Shown here piece after piece: positions 7,537 to 16,715 of a stretch of 64,000 nucleotides of DNA. Each line of letters opens with the position of its first letter. Within the stretch, counting starts at the first letter, position 1. The position numbers were made by a program, and so were the translations under genes. The notes below the pieces were generated by a model. The model worked only from the letters and a program-made list of their open reading frames with translations, made no database searches and had not been told where the DNA came from. The stretch comes from Paractinoplanes aksuensis (GTDB lineage Bacteria > Actinomycetota > Actinomycetes > Mycobacteriales > Micromonosporaceae): the NCBI RefSeq assembly GCF_024137025.1, contig NZ_JAMYJR010000007.1:142522-206521 (forward strand). The letters are read 5' to 3'.

Positions 7537-10500
7537 CTAGTTGTCCTCGAGGTCGCCCTCGGTGTCGAGGTAGAGCTGCTGCAGGGCGCTCAGCGTCTCG
7601 GGGTCGGGCGACTCCCACAGCTTGCGTTCGGCCGCTTCGAGCAGGCGTTCGCTGATGCTGTGCAGGGCCCATGGGTTGGACTGCTGGAAGAACTTCTGGT
7701 TCTCCGGGTCTAGGGCGTACGTAGTCGCCAGCTGCTCGTACATGTAGTCGGTGACCACGCCTGCTGTGGCGTCGAAGCCGAACAGGTAGTCCACAGTGGC
7801 GGCCAGTTCGAAGGCGCCCTTGTAGCCGTGGCGGCGCATCGCGGCGATCCAGCGCGGGTTGACCACGCGGGCGCGGAAGATGCGGGCGGTCTCCTCGGTC
7901 AGGCTGCGGGTGCGGGTGGCGTCGGGGTTGGTCGAGTCGCCCACGTAGGCGGCGGGGGCCTTACCGGTCAGCGCGCGCACCGTGGCGATCATGCCGCCGT
8001 GGTACTGGAAGTAGTCGTCGGAGTCGGCGATGTCGTGCTCGCGGGTGTCGATGTTCTTGGCCGCGATGTCGATGCGCCGGTAGGCGTTCTCCATGTCCGG
8101 GCGGGCCGGCACTCCGTCGAGGTCACGGCCGTACGCGAAACCGCCCCAGACCGCGTAGACCTCGGCGATGTCGGCGTCGCCGCGCCAGTTGCGGCTCTCG
8201 ATCAAAGGCAGGATTCCCGCACCGTACGCCCCGGGCCGCGACCCGAAGATGCGGGTGGTGGCCCGGCGCCAGTCGCCGTGGTCGTCGCGGTCGGCCAGCG
8301 CGTGCTGGCGGACGAAGTTGTCGGGCTCGTCGAGCTCGGCGATCATCTGGAAGGCGTCGTCCATCATGGCCACCACGTGCGGGAACGCGTCACGGAAAAA
8401 GCCCGAGATGCGCACGGTGACGTCGATCCGGGGACGGCCGAGCTCGTCGCGCGTGATCGGTTCCAGGCCGGTGACCCGGCGGGAGGCCGGGTCCCAGATC
8501 GGGCGTACGCCGATCAGGGCCAGAATTTCGGCGATGTCGTCGCCGGCCGTGCGCATGGCGCTGGTCCCCCAGGCCGACAGCCCGACCGAGCGGGGCCAGT
8601 CGCCGTAGTCCTCGCGGTAACGCTTGAGCAGCGACTCGGCCATGGCCTGGCCGGTCTCCCAGGCCAGCGCGCTCGGGATCGCCTTGGGGTCGACCGAGTA
8701 GAAGTTGCGGCCGGTCGGCAGCACGTTGATCAGGCCGCGCAGGGGCGAGCCGCTCGGGCCGGCCGGCACGTACCCGCCGTCCAGCGCGTGCAGCAGGTTG
8801 CCGAGCTCGTCGGTGGTGCGCTCGAGCCGGGGCACGACCTCGGTGGCCGCGAACGCGAGCACCCGCCGCACGTTCTCGTCGTCCGTGAGGCCGGCGGGCA
8901 CCTCGACCGGCCAGCCCGCCTCTTCCATCGCGGTGACCAGCTCACGGGCCAGCGCCTCGACGCGGTCGGTCTCGGCGGTCGACGCGTCCTCGGCCAGGCC
9001 GAGCGCCTCGCGCAGGCCGGGCAGCGCCGCGACCTTACCGGCCCACATCTGCCGGGCCCGCAGCATCGAGAGCACGAGGTTGATCCGCGCCTCGCCCTGC
9101 GGGGCCGCGCCCAGGATGTGCAGGCCGTCGCGGATCTGGACGTCCTTGACCTCGCACAGCCACCCGTCGACGTGCAGGATGAACTCGTCGAACTCCTCGT
9201 CGTCGGGCCGGTCCGACTGGCCCAGGTCGTGGTCCATCCGCGCGGCCTGGATCAACGTCCAGATCTGGGCCCGGATGGCCGGCAGCTTGGCCGGGTCGAG
9301 CGCGGCGATGTTGGCGTGCTCGTCGAGCAGCTGCTCGAGGCGGGCGATGTCGCCGTACGACTCGGCCCGGGCCATCGGCGGGATCAGGTGGTCGACCAGC
9401 GTGGCGTGGGCCCGGCGCTTGGCCTGAGTGCCCTCGCCCGGGTCGTTGACCAGGAACGGATAGATCAGCGGCAGGTCACCGAGCGCGGCGTCGGTGCCGT
9501 CCGAGGCCGACATGCCCACGTTCTTGCCGGGCAGCCACTCCAGGTTGCCGTGCTTGCCGACGTGCACCACCGCGTGCGCGCCGAACTCCTCGGCCACCCA
9601 GCGGTACGCGGCCAGGTAGTGGTGCGAGGGCGGCAGGTCGGGGTCGTGATAGATCGCCACCGGGTTGGCGCCGAACCCGCGCGGCGGCTGCACCATGACG
9701 ACCACGTTCTCGTCGCGCAGGGCGGCCAGCACGATGTCGCCGTCGTCGACGTAGAGCTCGCCCGGCGCCTGCCCCCAGTGCGTGGTCATCGACTCGCGCA
9801 GGTCGTCGGGCAGGGTGGCGAACCAGGCGCCGTAGCGCTCGCCGCTGATCCGCACCTTGTTCTCGGCCAGCTGGTCCTCGGTGAGCCAGTCCGGGTCCTG
9901 GCCGCCCGCGGCGATCAGGGCATGGATGAGCCCGTCGCCGTCGTACTCGTCGAACGAGCCGATCCGGTAGCCGCGCTCCCGCATGGCCGCCAGCAGCGCC
10001 ACCGTCGAGGCCGGCGTGTCCAGCCCGACGGCGTTGCCGATGCGCGAGTGCTTGGTCGGATAGGCCGAGAGCATCAGCACGATGCGCCGCTCGGCCGGCG
10101 GGATGTGCCGCAGCCGTGCGTGGGACACCGCGATGCCGGCCACGCGGGCCGCCCGCTCGTCGTCGGCCACGTAGACCGACAGCCCGTCGGGGTCGATCTC
10201 TTTGAACGAGAACGGCACGGTGATGATCCGGCCGTCGAACTCGGGGATGGCGACCTGGGTCGCCGCGTCGAGCGGGGACAGGCCGTCGTCGCTGGCCTCC
10301 CACTGGGCCCGGCTGCTGGTCAGGCACAGGCCCTGCAGGATCGGCACGTCCAGCCCGGCCAGCACGCCGACGTCCCAGGCCTCGTCGTCGCCACCCGCGC
10401 CGACGGTCGCGGGCTTGGTGCCACCGGCGGCGAGCACCGTCACCACCAGGGCATCCGCTGTGCGCAGCTCGGCCAGAAGATCTTCCGGCGCCGTACGCAG

Positions 10501-11064
10501 GGAGGAGGTGAACAACGGCAACGGGCGCCCGCCCTTGGCCTCGATCGCGCGGCACAACGCCTCGACGAAAGCCGTGTTGCCGGCCATGTGGTGGGCGCGG
10601 TAATAGAGCACGGCGACCGTCGGCCCGGTCGCGGTCGTCTCGCGCGGCAGCGGCCCCCAGTCGGGCGCGGCCTGCGGCGGGGCGAAACCGTGACCGGTCA
10701 GCAGCACGGTGTCGGAGAGGAAGGCGTAGGCCGAGGCCAGGTTGTCGGGACCGCCCTGGGCCAGGTAGATGTGCGTCTCGGCGGCCACCCCGGCCGCGAC
10801 CGACGACAGCTTCATCAGGTCGGCGTCCGGCGCCTGCTCGCCGCCCAGCACGACCACCGGGATCTCGCCCCCGAGCAGCTCGTCGAGCCCCTCTTCCCAG
10901 GCCCGGCGCCCGCCCAGGATGCGCACCACGACCAGCTCGACCCCGTCGAGCAGCGCCGGCAGGTCGTCGACCCCGGTGCGGGCCGGGTTGGCCAGGCGCC
11001 ACGGCGAACCGCTGGCCCGGGCGCTGAGCAGGTCGGTGTCGGACGTCGACAGCAGCAGGAACAC
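7537..11064 (-). CDS. cobN: Cobaltochelatase subunit CobN
   Basis: The large subunit of the ATP-dependent cobaltochelatase that inserts cobalt into hydrogenobyrinate a,c-diamide in aerobic cobalamin synthesis. At 1175 residues it matches the family's usual 1100-1300. Family blocks seen include HVGKHGNLEWLPGKNVGMS, IYPFLVNDPGEGTQAKRR, LPTGRNFYSVDPKAIPS and VRISGFFRDAFPHVVAMMDDA. The start is GTG 11064 with GGGGAG about 7 nt upstream; the open frame further upstream is only the riboswitch read as codons. Transcription begins behind a cobalamin riboswitch, so expression should fall when B12 is plentiful. It is divergent from cobG-cobH-cobIJ. CobS and CobT are not in this window. Confidence 0.97.
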   Translation of the reverse strand: MFLLLSTSDTDLLSARASGSPWRLANPARTGVDDLPALLDGVELVVVRILGGRRAWEEGLDELLGGEIPVVVLGGEQAPDADLMKLSSVAAGVAAETHIYLAQGGPDNLASAYAFLSDTVLLTGHGFAPPQAAPDWGPLPRETTATGPTVAVLYYRAHHMAGNTAFVEALCRAIEAKGGRPLPLFTSSLRTAPEDLLAELRTADALVVTVLAAGGTKPATVGAGGDDEAWDVGVLAGLDVPILQGLCLTSSRAQWEASDDGLSPLDAATQVAIPEFDGRIITVPFSFKEIDPDGLSVYVADDERAARVAGIAVSHARLRHIPPAERRIVLMLSAYPTKHSRIGNAVGLDTPASTVALLAAMRERGYRIGSFDEYDGDGLIHALIAAGGQDPDWLTEDQLAENKVRISGERYGAWFATLPDDLRESMTTHWGQAPGELYVDDGDIVLAALRDENVVVMVQPPRGFGANPVAIYHDPDLPPSHHYLAAYRWVAEEFGAHAVVHVGKHGNLEWLPGKNVGMSASDGTDAALGDLPLIYPFLVNDPGEGTQAKRRAHATLVDHLIPPMARAESYGDIARLEQLLDEHANIAALDPAKLPAIRAQIWTLIQAARMDHDLGQSDRPDDEEFDEFILHVDGWLCEVKDVQIRDGLHILGAAPQGEARINLVLSMLRARQMWAGKVAALPGLREALGLAEDASTAETDRVEALARELVTAMEEAGWPVEVPAGLTDDENVRRVLAFAATEVVPRLERTTDELGNLLHALDGGYVPAGPSGSPLRGLINVLPTGRNFYSVDPKAIPSALAWETGQAMAESLLKRYREDYGDWPRSVGLSAWGTSAMRTAGDDIAEILALIGVRPIWDPASRRVTGLEPITRDELGRPRIDVTVRISGFFRDAFPHVVAMMDDAFQMIAELDEPDNFVRQHALADRDDHGDWRRATTRIFGSRPGAYGAGILPLIESRNWRGDADIAEVYAVWGGFAYGRDLDGVPARPDMENAYRRIDIAAKNIDTREHDIADSDDYFQYHGGMIATVRALTGKAPAAYVGDSTNPDATRTRSLTEETARIFRARVVNPRWIAAMRRHGYKGAFELAATVDYLFGFDATAGVVTDYMYEQLATTYALDPENQKFFQQSNPWALHSISERLLEAAERKLWESPDPETLSALQQLYLDTEGDLEDN

Positions 11065-11107
11065 GCCAAGCTCCCCTCGGGGTCCGCGCCCCGGGTAGTA
11101 GAGATCA

Positions 11108-11232
11108 CGGCGACCGGAGTTCCTGGCTCCCCGGCCGGCAGGCCGGGTGACAGTGGCGGGACCGCGCCGGATTCGCACCGGCTTCCTCCGCGGCGTCGCC
11201 GCTTGTGACCTCCCACCCTTCCGGTCCCCCGC
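11108..11232 (-). promoter_or_regulatory. Cobalamin (AdoCbl) riboswitch controlling cobN
   Basis: Read on the minus strand, the leader contains the conserved core GAGGAAGCCGGTGCGAATCC, then GGTCCCGCCACTGT, and the closing block GGGAGCCAGGAACTCC. These are the hallmark elements of the cobalamin riboswitch, including the GCCACTG B12 box. The aptamer ends about 45 nt before the GTG of cobN, whose ribosome-binding site (GGGGAG) could be sequestered on ligand binding (inference: translational control). Confidence 0.95.
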
Positions 11233-11351
11233 CGCCGCCGTCAAGGAGGGCACCCGGGTGTGACGATGCCGACCTCCCCGACCGCTGCCGAGTTTCGGAG
11301 CGCGGTGTGATCATCCCGACCCGAGGATGCGGTTCTGTCGGTGGGCGAACG

Positions 11352-11357
11352 TAGTAT
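11352..11357 (+). promoter_or_regulatory. -10 element of a leaderless promoter for cobG
   Basis: TAGTAT lies 7 nt before the GTG at 11365. No Shine-Dalgarno sequence precedes that codon, so leaderless initiation is likely, and this favours 11365 over the in-frame GTG at 11341. Confidence 0.55.
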
Positions 11358-11364
11358 CCGGGCC

Positions 11365-12702
11365 GTGCCTGCCCGTGACTCCGACGTCGATGCCTGTCCC
11401 GGCGCGCTGCGTCTGCATGCCGCCGCCGACGGGCCGCTGGCGCGCGTCCGGCTCCCCGGCGGGCTACTGACAGGTGAGCGGCTGGCCGTCCTGCTCGAAC
11501 TCGCTGAGGCCTACGGCGATGGCCATCTGGAGTTGACCTCTCGCGGGAACGTGCAGCTCAGAGGCCTGCGTTCCGCAGACCCCGCGGTGCTCGCGGCCCG
11601 GCTGTCGGCCGCCGGCCTGCTGCCCTCCGAAAGCCACGAGACCGTACGCAACGTCGTTGCCCCGCCGATGGCCGACCTCGCACTCCGCACCCTCGTGGAG
11701 GATCTCGACCGCGCCCTCTGCGCCGACCCGGCCCTGGCCGCGCTGCCCGGCCGTTTCCTGTTCGCCCTGGGCGAGGTGCCCCTGGCCGCCGACGTGGCCG
11801 CCGTCCCCTCCAGCGACAAGTTCACGATCCTGTTCGCCGGTCACGACCACGGCGTGCGCGTGCCCGCCAGCGAGGTCGTCCCCGCCCTGCTGGCCGCCGC
11901 CCACGCCTTCCTCGCCGAACGCGCCGCCGCCCCGGTCGGCGCCCCCGCCTGGCGCCTGCACGAACTCCCCGACGGCCCGGCCCGAGTGGCCCACCGCACC
12001 GCCACCACCCTCGCTACGCCCACCGCGCAAGACACGCCCGACGACGCCCCCGGCACACCCATCGCAGGCGCTGGCACACCCGCCACCACGCGTGGCACAT
12101 CCGCTACCGCGGTTGGCGCCTCTGCCACCGCGGCTGGCACGGCTTCCGCTGCCCTGAGTGCTTCGGCGGAAGCGGGTCGAGAACCTGGCGGCGCCGAGCC
12201 CGCATCCGCGGCGTCGCTGGTCGGCGTGCTTCCGCAGGACGACGGGCTGGTCGCGGTCGGGGCGCTGGTGCCGTTGGGGCGGCTCGGCGGGGAGGCGTTG
12301 CGGCTGCTCAGCACGGCTCGGCGGCTGGTCGTCACGACCGCGCGCGGTGTGATCGTGCCCGACCTGACGCCCGAGGCCGCGCGCCGCTGGATGCGGGCGC
12401 TGGCCGAGGCCGGGCTGGCGGTCGAGGACACCTCGCGCTGGGTCGGGGTGACCGCGTGCGCGGGCCGGCCGGGCTGCGCCAAATCCCTGGCCGACGTGCG
12501 GGCCGACGCCGATAGCACGAGCACCTACGCGGACGGCCTGCCCGTCCACTGGATCGGCTGCGCCCGCGGGTGCGGCAGCCCGTCCGGCCCGCACGTGCGG
12601 GTCGAGGCCACCCCCGCCGGTTACGCCGTGACCCGGCAGCCGGACGGGGAGACGTACACCGGCGACCCGGCCACCGCGGTCGCCGCCGCTAGGAGGAACT
12701 GA
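11365..12702 (+). CDS. cobG: Precorrin-3B synthase CobG
   Basis: An O2-dependent monooxygenase of the aerobic cobalamin pathway that converts precorrin-3A to precorrin-3B. It belongs to the sulfite/nitrite-reductase-like family. Seen: ferredoxin-like half-domains (TGERLAVLLELAEAYGDGHLELTSRGNVQLRGL is the characteristic region, 11470-11570), and four cysteines near the C-terminus arranged C-x5-C...C-x3-C (CAGRPGC, CARGC) that hold the [4Fe-4S] cluster. An unusual Ala/Thr/Gly-rich stretch of roughly 70 residues separates the two halves (about 12000-12200). Start GTG 11365 follows a leaderless-type -10; GTG 11341 is the alternative. The TGA overlaps the ATG of cobH by one base. Confidence 0.93.
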   Translation: MPARDSDVDACPGALRLHAAADGPLARVRLPGGLLTGERLAVLLELAEAYGDGHLELTSRGNVQLRGLRSADPAVLAARLSAAGLLPSESHETVRNVVAPPMADLALRTLVEDLDRALCADPALAALPGRFLFALGEVPLAADVAAVPSSDKFTILFAGHDHGVRVPASEVVPALLAAAHAFLAERAAAPVGAPAWRLHELPDGPARVAHRTATTLATPTAQDTPDDAPGTPIAGAGTPATTRGTSATAVGASATAAGTASAALSASAEAGREPGGAEPASAASLVGVLPQDDGLVAVGALVPLGRLGGEALRLLSTARRLVVTTARGVIVPDLTPEAARRWMRALAEAGLAVEDTSRWVGVTACAGRPGCAKSLADVRADADSTSTYADGLPVHWIGCARGCGSPSGPHVRVEATPAGYAVTRQPDGETYTGDPATAVAAARRN

Positions 12703-13319
12703 TGGAGTACGAGAAGGACGGCGCCGAGATCTACCGGCGTTCCTTCGCCACGATCCGGGCCGAGGCCGATCTGACCGGCCTTCCCGCCGACGTGGCCCGG
12801 GTCGTCGTCCGGATGATCCACGCCTGCGGCATGGTCGACCTGGTTCAGGACGTGGCCTTCAGCCCTCACGTGGCCACTGTCGCCCGCAAGGCGCTGCTGG
12901 CCGGCGCCCCGGTGCTGTGCGACGCCGAGATGGTCGCCTCCGGCATCACCCGCAAGCGCCTGCCCGCCGCGAACGAGGTCATCTGCACGCTCCGTGCCCC
13001 GTCCGTGCCGGCCCTGGCCGCCCAGCTCGGCACGACCCGCAGCGCGGCCGCCCTCGACCTCTGGCTCGACCACCTGGAGGGCTCGGTGGTGGCCATCGGC
13101 AACGCCCCGACCGCGCTGTTCCGCCTGCTCGAGATGATCGCCGCCGGCGCCCCCCGCCCGGCCGCGATCCTGGGCATCCCGGTCGGCTTCATCGGTGCCG
13201 CCGAGTCCAAGGAGGCTCTGGCCGCCACCGACTTGGAACACCTGATCGTCCGCGGCCGCCGAGGCGGCAGCGCCATCACCGCCGCCGCCGTCAACGCCCT
13301 AGCCTCAGAGGCGGAGTGA
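12702..13319 (+). CDS. cobH: Precorrin-8X methylmutase CobH
   Basis: Catalyses the 1,5-methyl shift from C-11 to C-12 that turns precorrin-8X into hydrogenobyrinic acid. At 205 residues it has normal family length. Family signatures: IYRRSFATIRAEADL at the start, VVRMIHACGMVDLV carrying the substrate-protonating histidine, and FIGAAESKEAL near the C-terminus. Translation starts in the cobG stop (TGATG, one-base overlap), with AGGAGG at 12691-12696 inside cobG. It is followed after one base by cobIJ, so the three genes form one coupled unit. Confidence 0.96.
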   Translation: MEYEKDGAEIYRRSFATIRAEADLTGLPADVARVVVRMIHACGMVDLVQDVAFSPHVATVARKALLAGAPVLCDAEMVASGITRKRLPAANEVICTLRAPSVPALAAQLGTTRSAAALDLWLDHLEGSVVAIGNAPTALFRLLEMIAAGAPRPAAILGIPVGFIGAAESKEALAATDLEHLIVRGRRGGSAITAAAVNALASEAE

Positions 13320-13320
13320 A

Positions 13321-14979
13321 GTGACCACCAGCGCCAACCCCGGCTCTTCCGGAACGCAAGGCGGCCCCGCCGCGCCGTCAAGCACTGCAACCTCAGCCTC
13401 GGCGACGAGCGGCCAAGACACGGTGGGCCGCCTCTATGGCGTCGGCGTCGGGCCGGGCGATCCCGAGCTGATCACGGTGAAGGCGGCCCGGCTCATCGAG
13501 AGCGCCGACGTGGTGGCCTATCACGCGGCCCGCCACGGGCGGAGCAACGCGCGGGCGATCGCGGCCGGCCTGCTGCGCGACGGGCAGGTCGAGGAGCCGC
13601 TGATCTACCCGGTGACCACCGAGACGACCGACCACCCGGGCGGCTACCAGGGCGCGATCGACGAGTTCTACGCCGAGGCGGCCGACCGGCTGGCCGCCCA
13701 CCTCGACGCCGGGCGCGACGTGGTCGTGCTCGCCGAGGGCGACCCGTTCTTCTACGGGTCTTACATGCACATGCACAAGCGCCTCGCCCACCGCTACCAG
13801 ACCGAGGTCGTCCCCGGCGTCACCTCGGTCAGCGCCGCCTCGGCCGTGCTCGGGCGCCCGCTCATGGAACGCGACGAGGTGCTGACCGTTCTGCCGGGCA
13901 CCCTGCCCCCGGCCGAACTGGCCGCTCGCCTGACCGGCACCGATTCCGCTGCCGTGATGAAACTAGGACGCACCTTCGACGGCGTACGCGAGGCCCTCAC
14001 CCAGGCCGGCCGCCTCGAAGACGCCTGGTACGTCGAGCGCGCGACCACCGACCACGAGCGCAGCGCCCCGCTGGCCGAAGTCGACGCCGATTCCGTGCCG
14101 TATTTCTCGCTCGCCCTGCTCCCCAGCCCAGCCGCCACGGCATTTGTGGAAGGGGATGGGAAAGGCGCCGGCCGATCCGAGGAGGCAGGCCGGCCCGCCG
14201 CTGGGAGCGAGAGCCGGCCCGGCGCTCCGGGTGGGAGCGTGACTGTCGTCGGGCTGGGGCCGGGTGATCCGCTGTGGTTGACGCCGGAGGCTCGGGGTGC
14301 GCTGGCCGAGGCGGATGATCTGGTGGGTTATCTGCCGTATCTGGAGCGGGTGGCAACCGGGGCGCACCAGCGCAAGCACCCGTCCGACAACCGGGTCGAG
14401 GCCGAGCGGGCCGCGTTCGCGCTCGACCTGGCCAAGCGGGGGCGCCGCGTGGCCGTCGTGTCGTCGGGGGACCCCGGCGTGTTCGCGATGGCGGCGGCCG
14501 TACTCGAAGTCAGTGAGGACCCGCAGTGGAAGGACGTGCCCGTGCGGGTCGTCCCGGGTCTCACCGCCGCCCAGGCCGTGGCCGGCCGGGCCGGGGCGCC
14601 GCTCGGGCACGATTTCTGTGTGGTCTCGCTGTCCGATCGGCTCAAGCCGTGGCCGGTCATCGCCCGCCGGCTCGGCGCGGCGGCCGCGGCCGACCTGGTC
14701 ATCGCGATCTACAACCCGGCCTCCAAGACCCGCCGGGAGCAGCTCGTCAACGCCCGTGACCTGCTGCTCGAGCACCGTGACGCCACCACGCCGGTGATCG
14801 TCGGGCGCGATGTCGGCGGGCCGCAGGAGGACGTCCGGGTCACCACGCTGGGTGAGCTCGACCCGGCCACGGTCGACATGCGCTGCCTGCTGATCATCGG
14901 CTCGTCCCAGACCCGGGCCGTGGCGCGCAGCGACGGCAGCACCTTCGTCTACACCCCCCGCAGCTACCCGGCCGAGTAG
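13321..14979 (+). CDS. cobIJ: CobI-CobJ fusion: precorrin-2 C20- and precorrin-3B C17-methyltransferase
   Basis: A bifunctional SAM-dependent methyltransferase of corrin ring building. Residues ~35-270 are CobI (C20 methylation of precorrin-2): GVGVGPGDPELITVKAARLI, VLAEGDPFFYGSYMHM and VVPGVTSVSAASAVLGRPL. A Gly/Ser/Pro-rich linker of about 30 residues follows. Residues ~300-552 are CobJ (C17 methylation and ring contraction): VVGLGPGDPLWLTPEARGAL, VSSGDPGVFAMAAAVLE, AIYNPASKTRREQL and VIVGRDVGG. CobI-CobJ fusions are known in actinobacteria. GTG 13321 has GGAG 5 nt upstream and lies one base after the cobH stop. CobG acts between the two fused steps. Confidence 0.95.
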   Translation: MTTSANPGSSGTQGGPAAPSSTATSASATSGQDTVGRLYGVGVGPGDPELITVKAARLIESADVVAYHAARHGRSNARAIAAGLLRDGQVEEPLIYPVTTETTDHPGGYQGAIDEFYAEAADRLAAHLDAGRDVVVLAEGDPFFYGSYMHMHKRLAHRYQTEVVPGVTSVSAASAVLGRPLMERDEVLTVLPGTLPPAELAARLTGTDSAAVMKLGRTFDGVREALTQAGRLEDAWYVERATTDHERSAPLAEVDADSVPYFSLALLPSPAATAFVEGDGKGAGRSEEAGRPAAGSESRPGAPGGSVTVVGLGPGDPLWLTPEARGALAEADDLVGYLPYLERVATGAHQRKHPSDNRVEAERAAFALDLAKRGRRVAVVSSGDPGVFAMAAAVLEVSEDPQWKDVPVRVVPGLTAAQAVAGRAGAPLGHDFCVVSLSDRLKPWPVIARRLGAAAAADLVIAIYNPASKTRREQLVNARDLLLEHRDATTPVIVGRDVGGPQEDVRVTTLGELDPATVDMRCLLIIGSSQTRAVARSDGSTFVYTPRSYPAE

Positions 14980-15143
14980 CCCGCAGCACACCCGAACCGG
15001 CGCCGATCGAGGCGTTCGGTCAGCGCACCCTGCCCGCTCCCCACGGCAACGGCACTGCAATCCACGAATCCGACAGCGGCGAACTGTCCGACCGATGAAA
15101 GGGGCGCCACCGAAAAGACTCCTACCGAAGGGCACGACCCACT

Positions 15144-16715
15144 GTGATCTCGCCTCGCCGCTGCGCCGCAGTCCTGGCCTCATCGCTGCTCCTGGGCCTT
15201 GCCCTCCCGCACGCCCCGGCCACCGCGGCCACCGCCAAGCCGGCGGCGAAGACGACGACCACCACGACGAAGACGACCGTCAAGTCCGTCATGACGACCA
15301 GCGCCGCCCCGGCCAAGGCCACCGCCAAGGCCGAGACGCCGGCCGTGCCCACCCTGGCCTCCCGCCTGGCCGCGGTGAAGTCGGCCAAATCGCTGAACTA
15401 CTACCCGTCCGGCGGCGGCTGGTCGAAGATGTGGATGGACTGGAACCCCGCCAAGATCGACGCCGACCTGGCCAAGGCCGACGCGCTCGGGGCCGACAAC
15501 GTCCGCGTCATCATCTTCCCGACCACCTTCGGCTGGCCCAAGCCGTGGTACGCCTACCAGGACAAGCTGGCCGCGTTCGTCGACATGGCGGCGGCCCGTG
15601 GCATGACCGTCAAGTTCACCCTGTTCGACTGGTGGGACGGCTACGAGGAGGTCGCCAACAGCGTCTCCTGGGCCAACACCGTGCTCAGCCGCTACAAGGA
15701 CGACAAGCGCGTCATCTCGGTCGAGCTGCAGAACGAGTTCAACGCGAACGACGCCGCGGCCGTCGCCTGGGCCAAGAAGATGGTCCCGGCGATGCGGGCC
15801 TCGTTCCCGACCATGCCGCTGACCTTCTCGGTCGACGGCACGTCCGGCGCCCCGGGCATGGCGAAGATCAAGTCGGCGCTGGCCTCGACCCCGATCGACT
15901 ACTTCGACTTCCACTTCTACGGCAACTCGGAGCGCGCGCTCGCCGTCATCCAGAACGCCCAGGCCACGGTCGCGCCCTACCCGATGGTGATCGGCGAGGT
16001 CGGCCTCAACACCCTGCAGAACACCGAGGGTGAGCAGGCCGCGTTCCTGGCCCGCGTGTTCGAGGCGGCCGAGGTGGCCGGCGTGCGGTCGGTGGCCCCG
16101 TGGACGCTGAACGACTTCGCCCAGGGCGCCATCCCGTCCTCGGCCGTCTCCCGCATCCCGGCCCAGTACAACTACGGCCTGTACCGGCTCGACGGCTCGG
16201 CCAAGCCGGCCGCCGCGGTCGTCAAGGCCGGCTGGACCAACACCGCCATGCCCGCTTCGCTGATGGACCCGAGTTTCGAGCTCTCCGCCGGCCAGAGCCC
16301 GTGGCGCGCCTACATGCCCGAGCTCGGCCTGGCCGTGAAGACGCAGTCGGCCGCCCGCACCGGCAAGTGGTCGATCAGCCTCACCAACACCGGCAAGACC
16401 TCGGCCGGCTCGCCCTCGTACCGCGTCTCGCCGGTCGACCCGGTCAAGGCCGGCCAGAAGTGGCGGGGCGAGGTGTGGGCCAAGGGCAGCGCGGCCACCG
16501 GCACCACCCAGATCGCGCTGAGCTGGTTCGACGCCAAGGACAAGTGGCTGGGCGGCGCGACGTCGACGTGGCTGCCGGTCGGCACCACCGGCTGGACCAA
16601 GCTGGTCGTGGACGGGGTCGCCCCGGCCGGCTCGACCAGCATGCAGGTTCACCTCAAGTCGGGCGAGAACAAGGGCACGGTCTGGTTCGACGACGCGGTG
16701 ATCACCGCGTCCTGA
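15144..16715 (+). CDS. Secreted glycoside hydrolase, GH5-like (clan A), with C-terminal carbohydrate-binding module
   Basis: A 523-residue secreted protein. Signal peptide ends at ATAA, followed by a Thr/Lys-rich linker to about residue 70. A TIM-barrel at ~85-365 includes LGADNVRVIIFP, VKFTLFDWWDG, the acid/base motif ISVELQNEFN, DYFDFHFYGNSE and the nucleophile motif MVIGEVGLN, as in clan GH-A cellulase/mannanase families. A CBM4/9-like jelly-roll at ~375-523 includes DPSFELSAGQSPW and VWFDDAVI. The substrate cannot be read. It lies convergent to the polysaccharide operon and could trim that polymer (inference). Its last 67 bp overlap the end of a glycosyltransferase gene on the other strand. 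GTG 15144 is the start that gives a proper signal peptide. Confidence 0.87.
   Translation: MISPRRCAAVLASSLLLGLALPHAPATAATAKPAAKTTTTTTKTTVKSVMTTSAAPAKATAKAETPAVPTLASRLAAVKSAKSLNYYPSGGGWSKMWMDWNPAKIDADLAKADALGADNVRVIIFPTTFGWPKPWYAYQDKLAAFVDMAAARGMTVKFTLFDWWDGYEEVANSVSWANTVLSRYKDDKRVISVELQNEFNANDAAAVAWAKKMVPAMRASFPTMPLTFSVDGTSGAPGMAKIKSALASTPIDYFDFHFYGNSERALAVIQNAQATVAPYPMVIGEVGLNTLQNTEGEQAAFLARVFEAAEVAGVRSVAPWTLNDFAQGAIPSSAVSRIPAQYNYGLYRLDGSAKPAAAVVKAGWTNTAMPASLMDPSFELSAGQSPWRAYMPELGLAVKTQSAARTGKWSISLTNTGKTSAGSPSYRVSPVDPVKAGQKWRGEVWAKGSAATGTTQIALSWFDAKDKWLGGATSTWLPVGTTGWTKLVVDGVAPAGSTSMQVHLKSGENKGTVWFDDAVITAS

Noticed and set aside
7828..11208. Very long open frame on the plus strand antisense to cobN
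   Set aside because: It is the high-GC mirror of cobN, with low-complexity composition and no recognisable domain. cobN has full-length homology and a riboswitch.
11065..11253. Upstream extension of CobN by about 63 residues
   Set aside because: The stretch is the cobalamin riboswitch leader; a GTG with GGGGAG lies at 11064.
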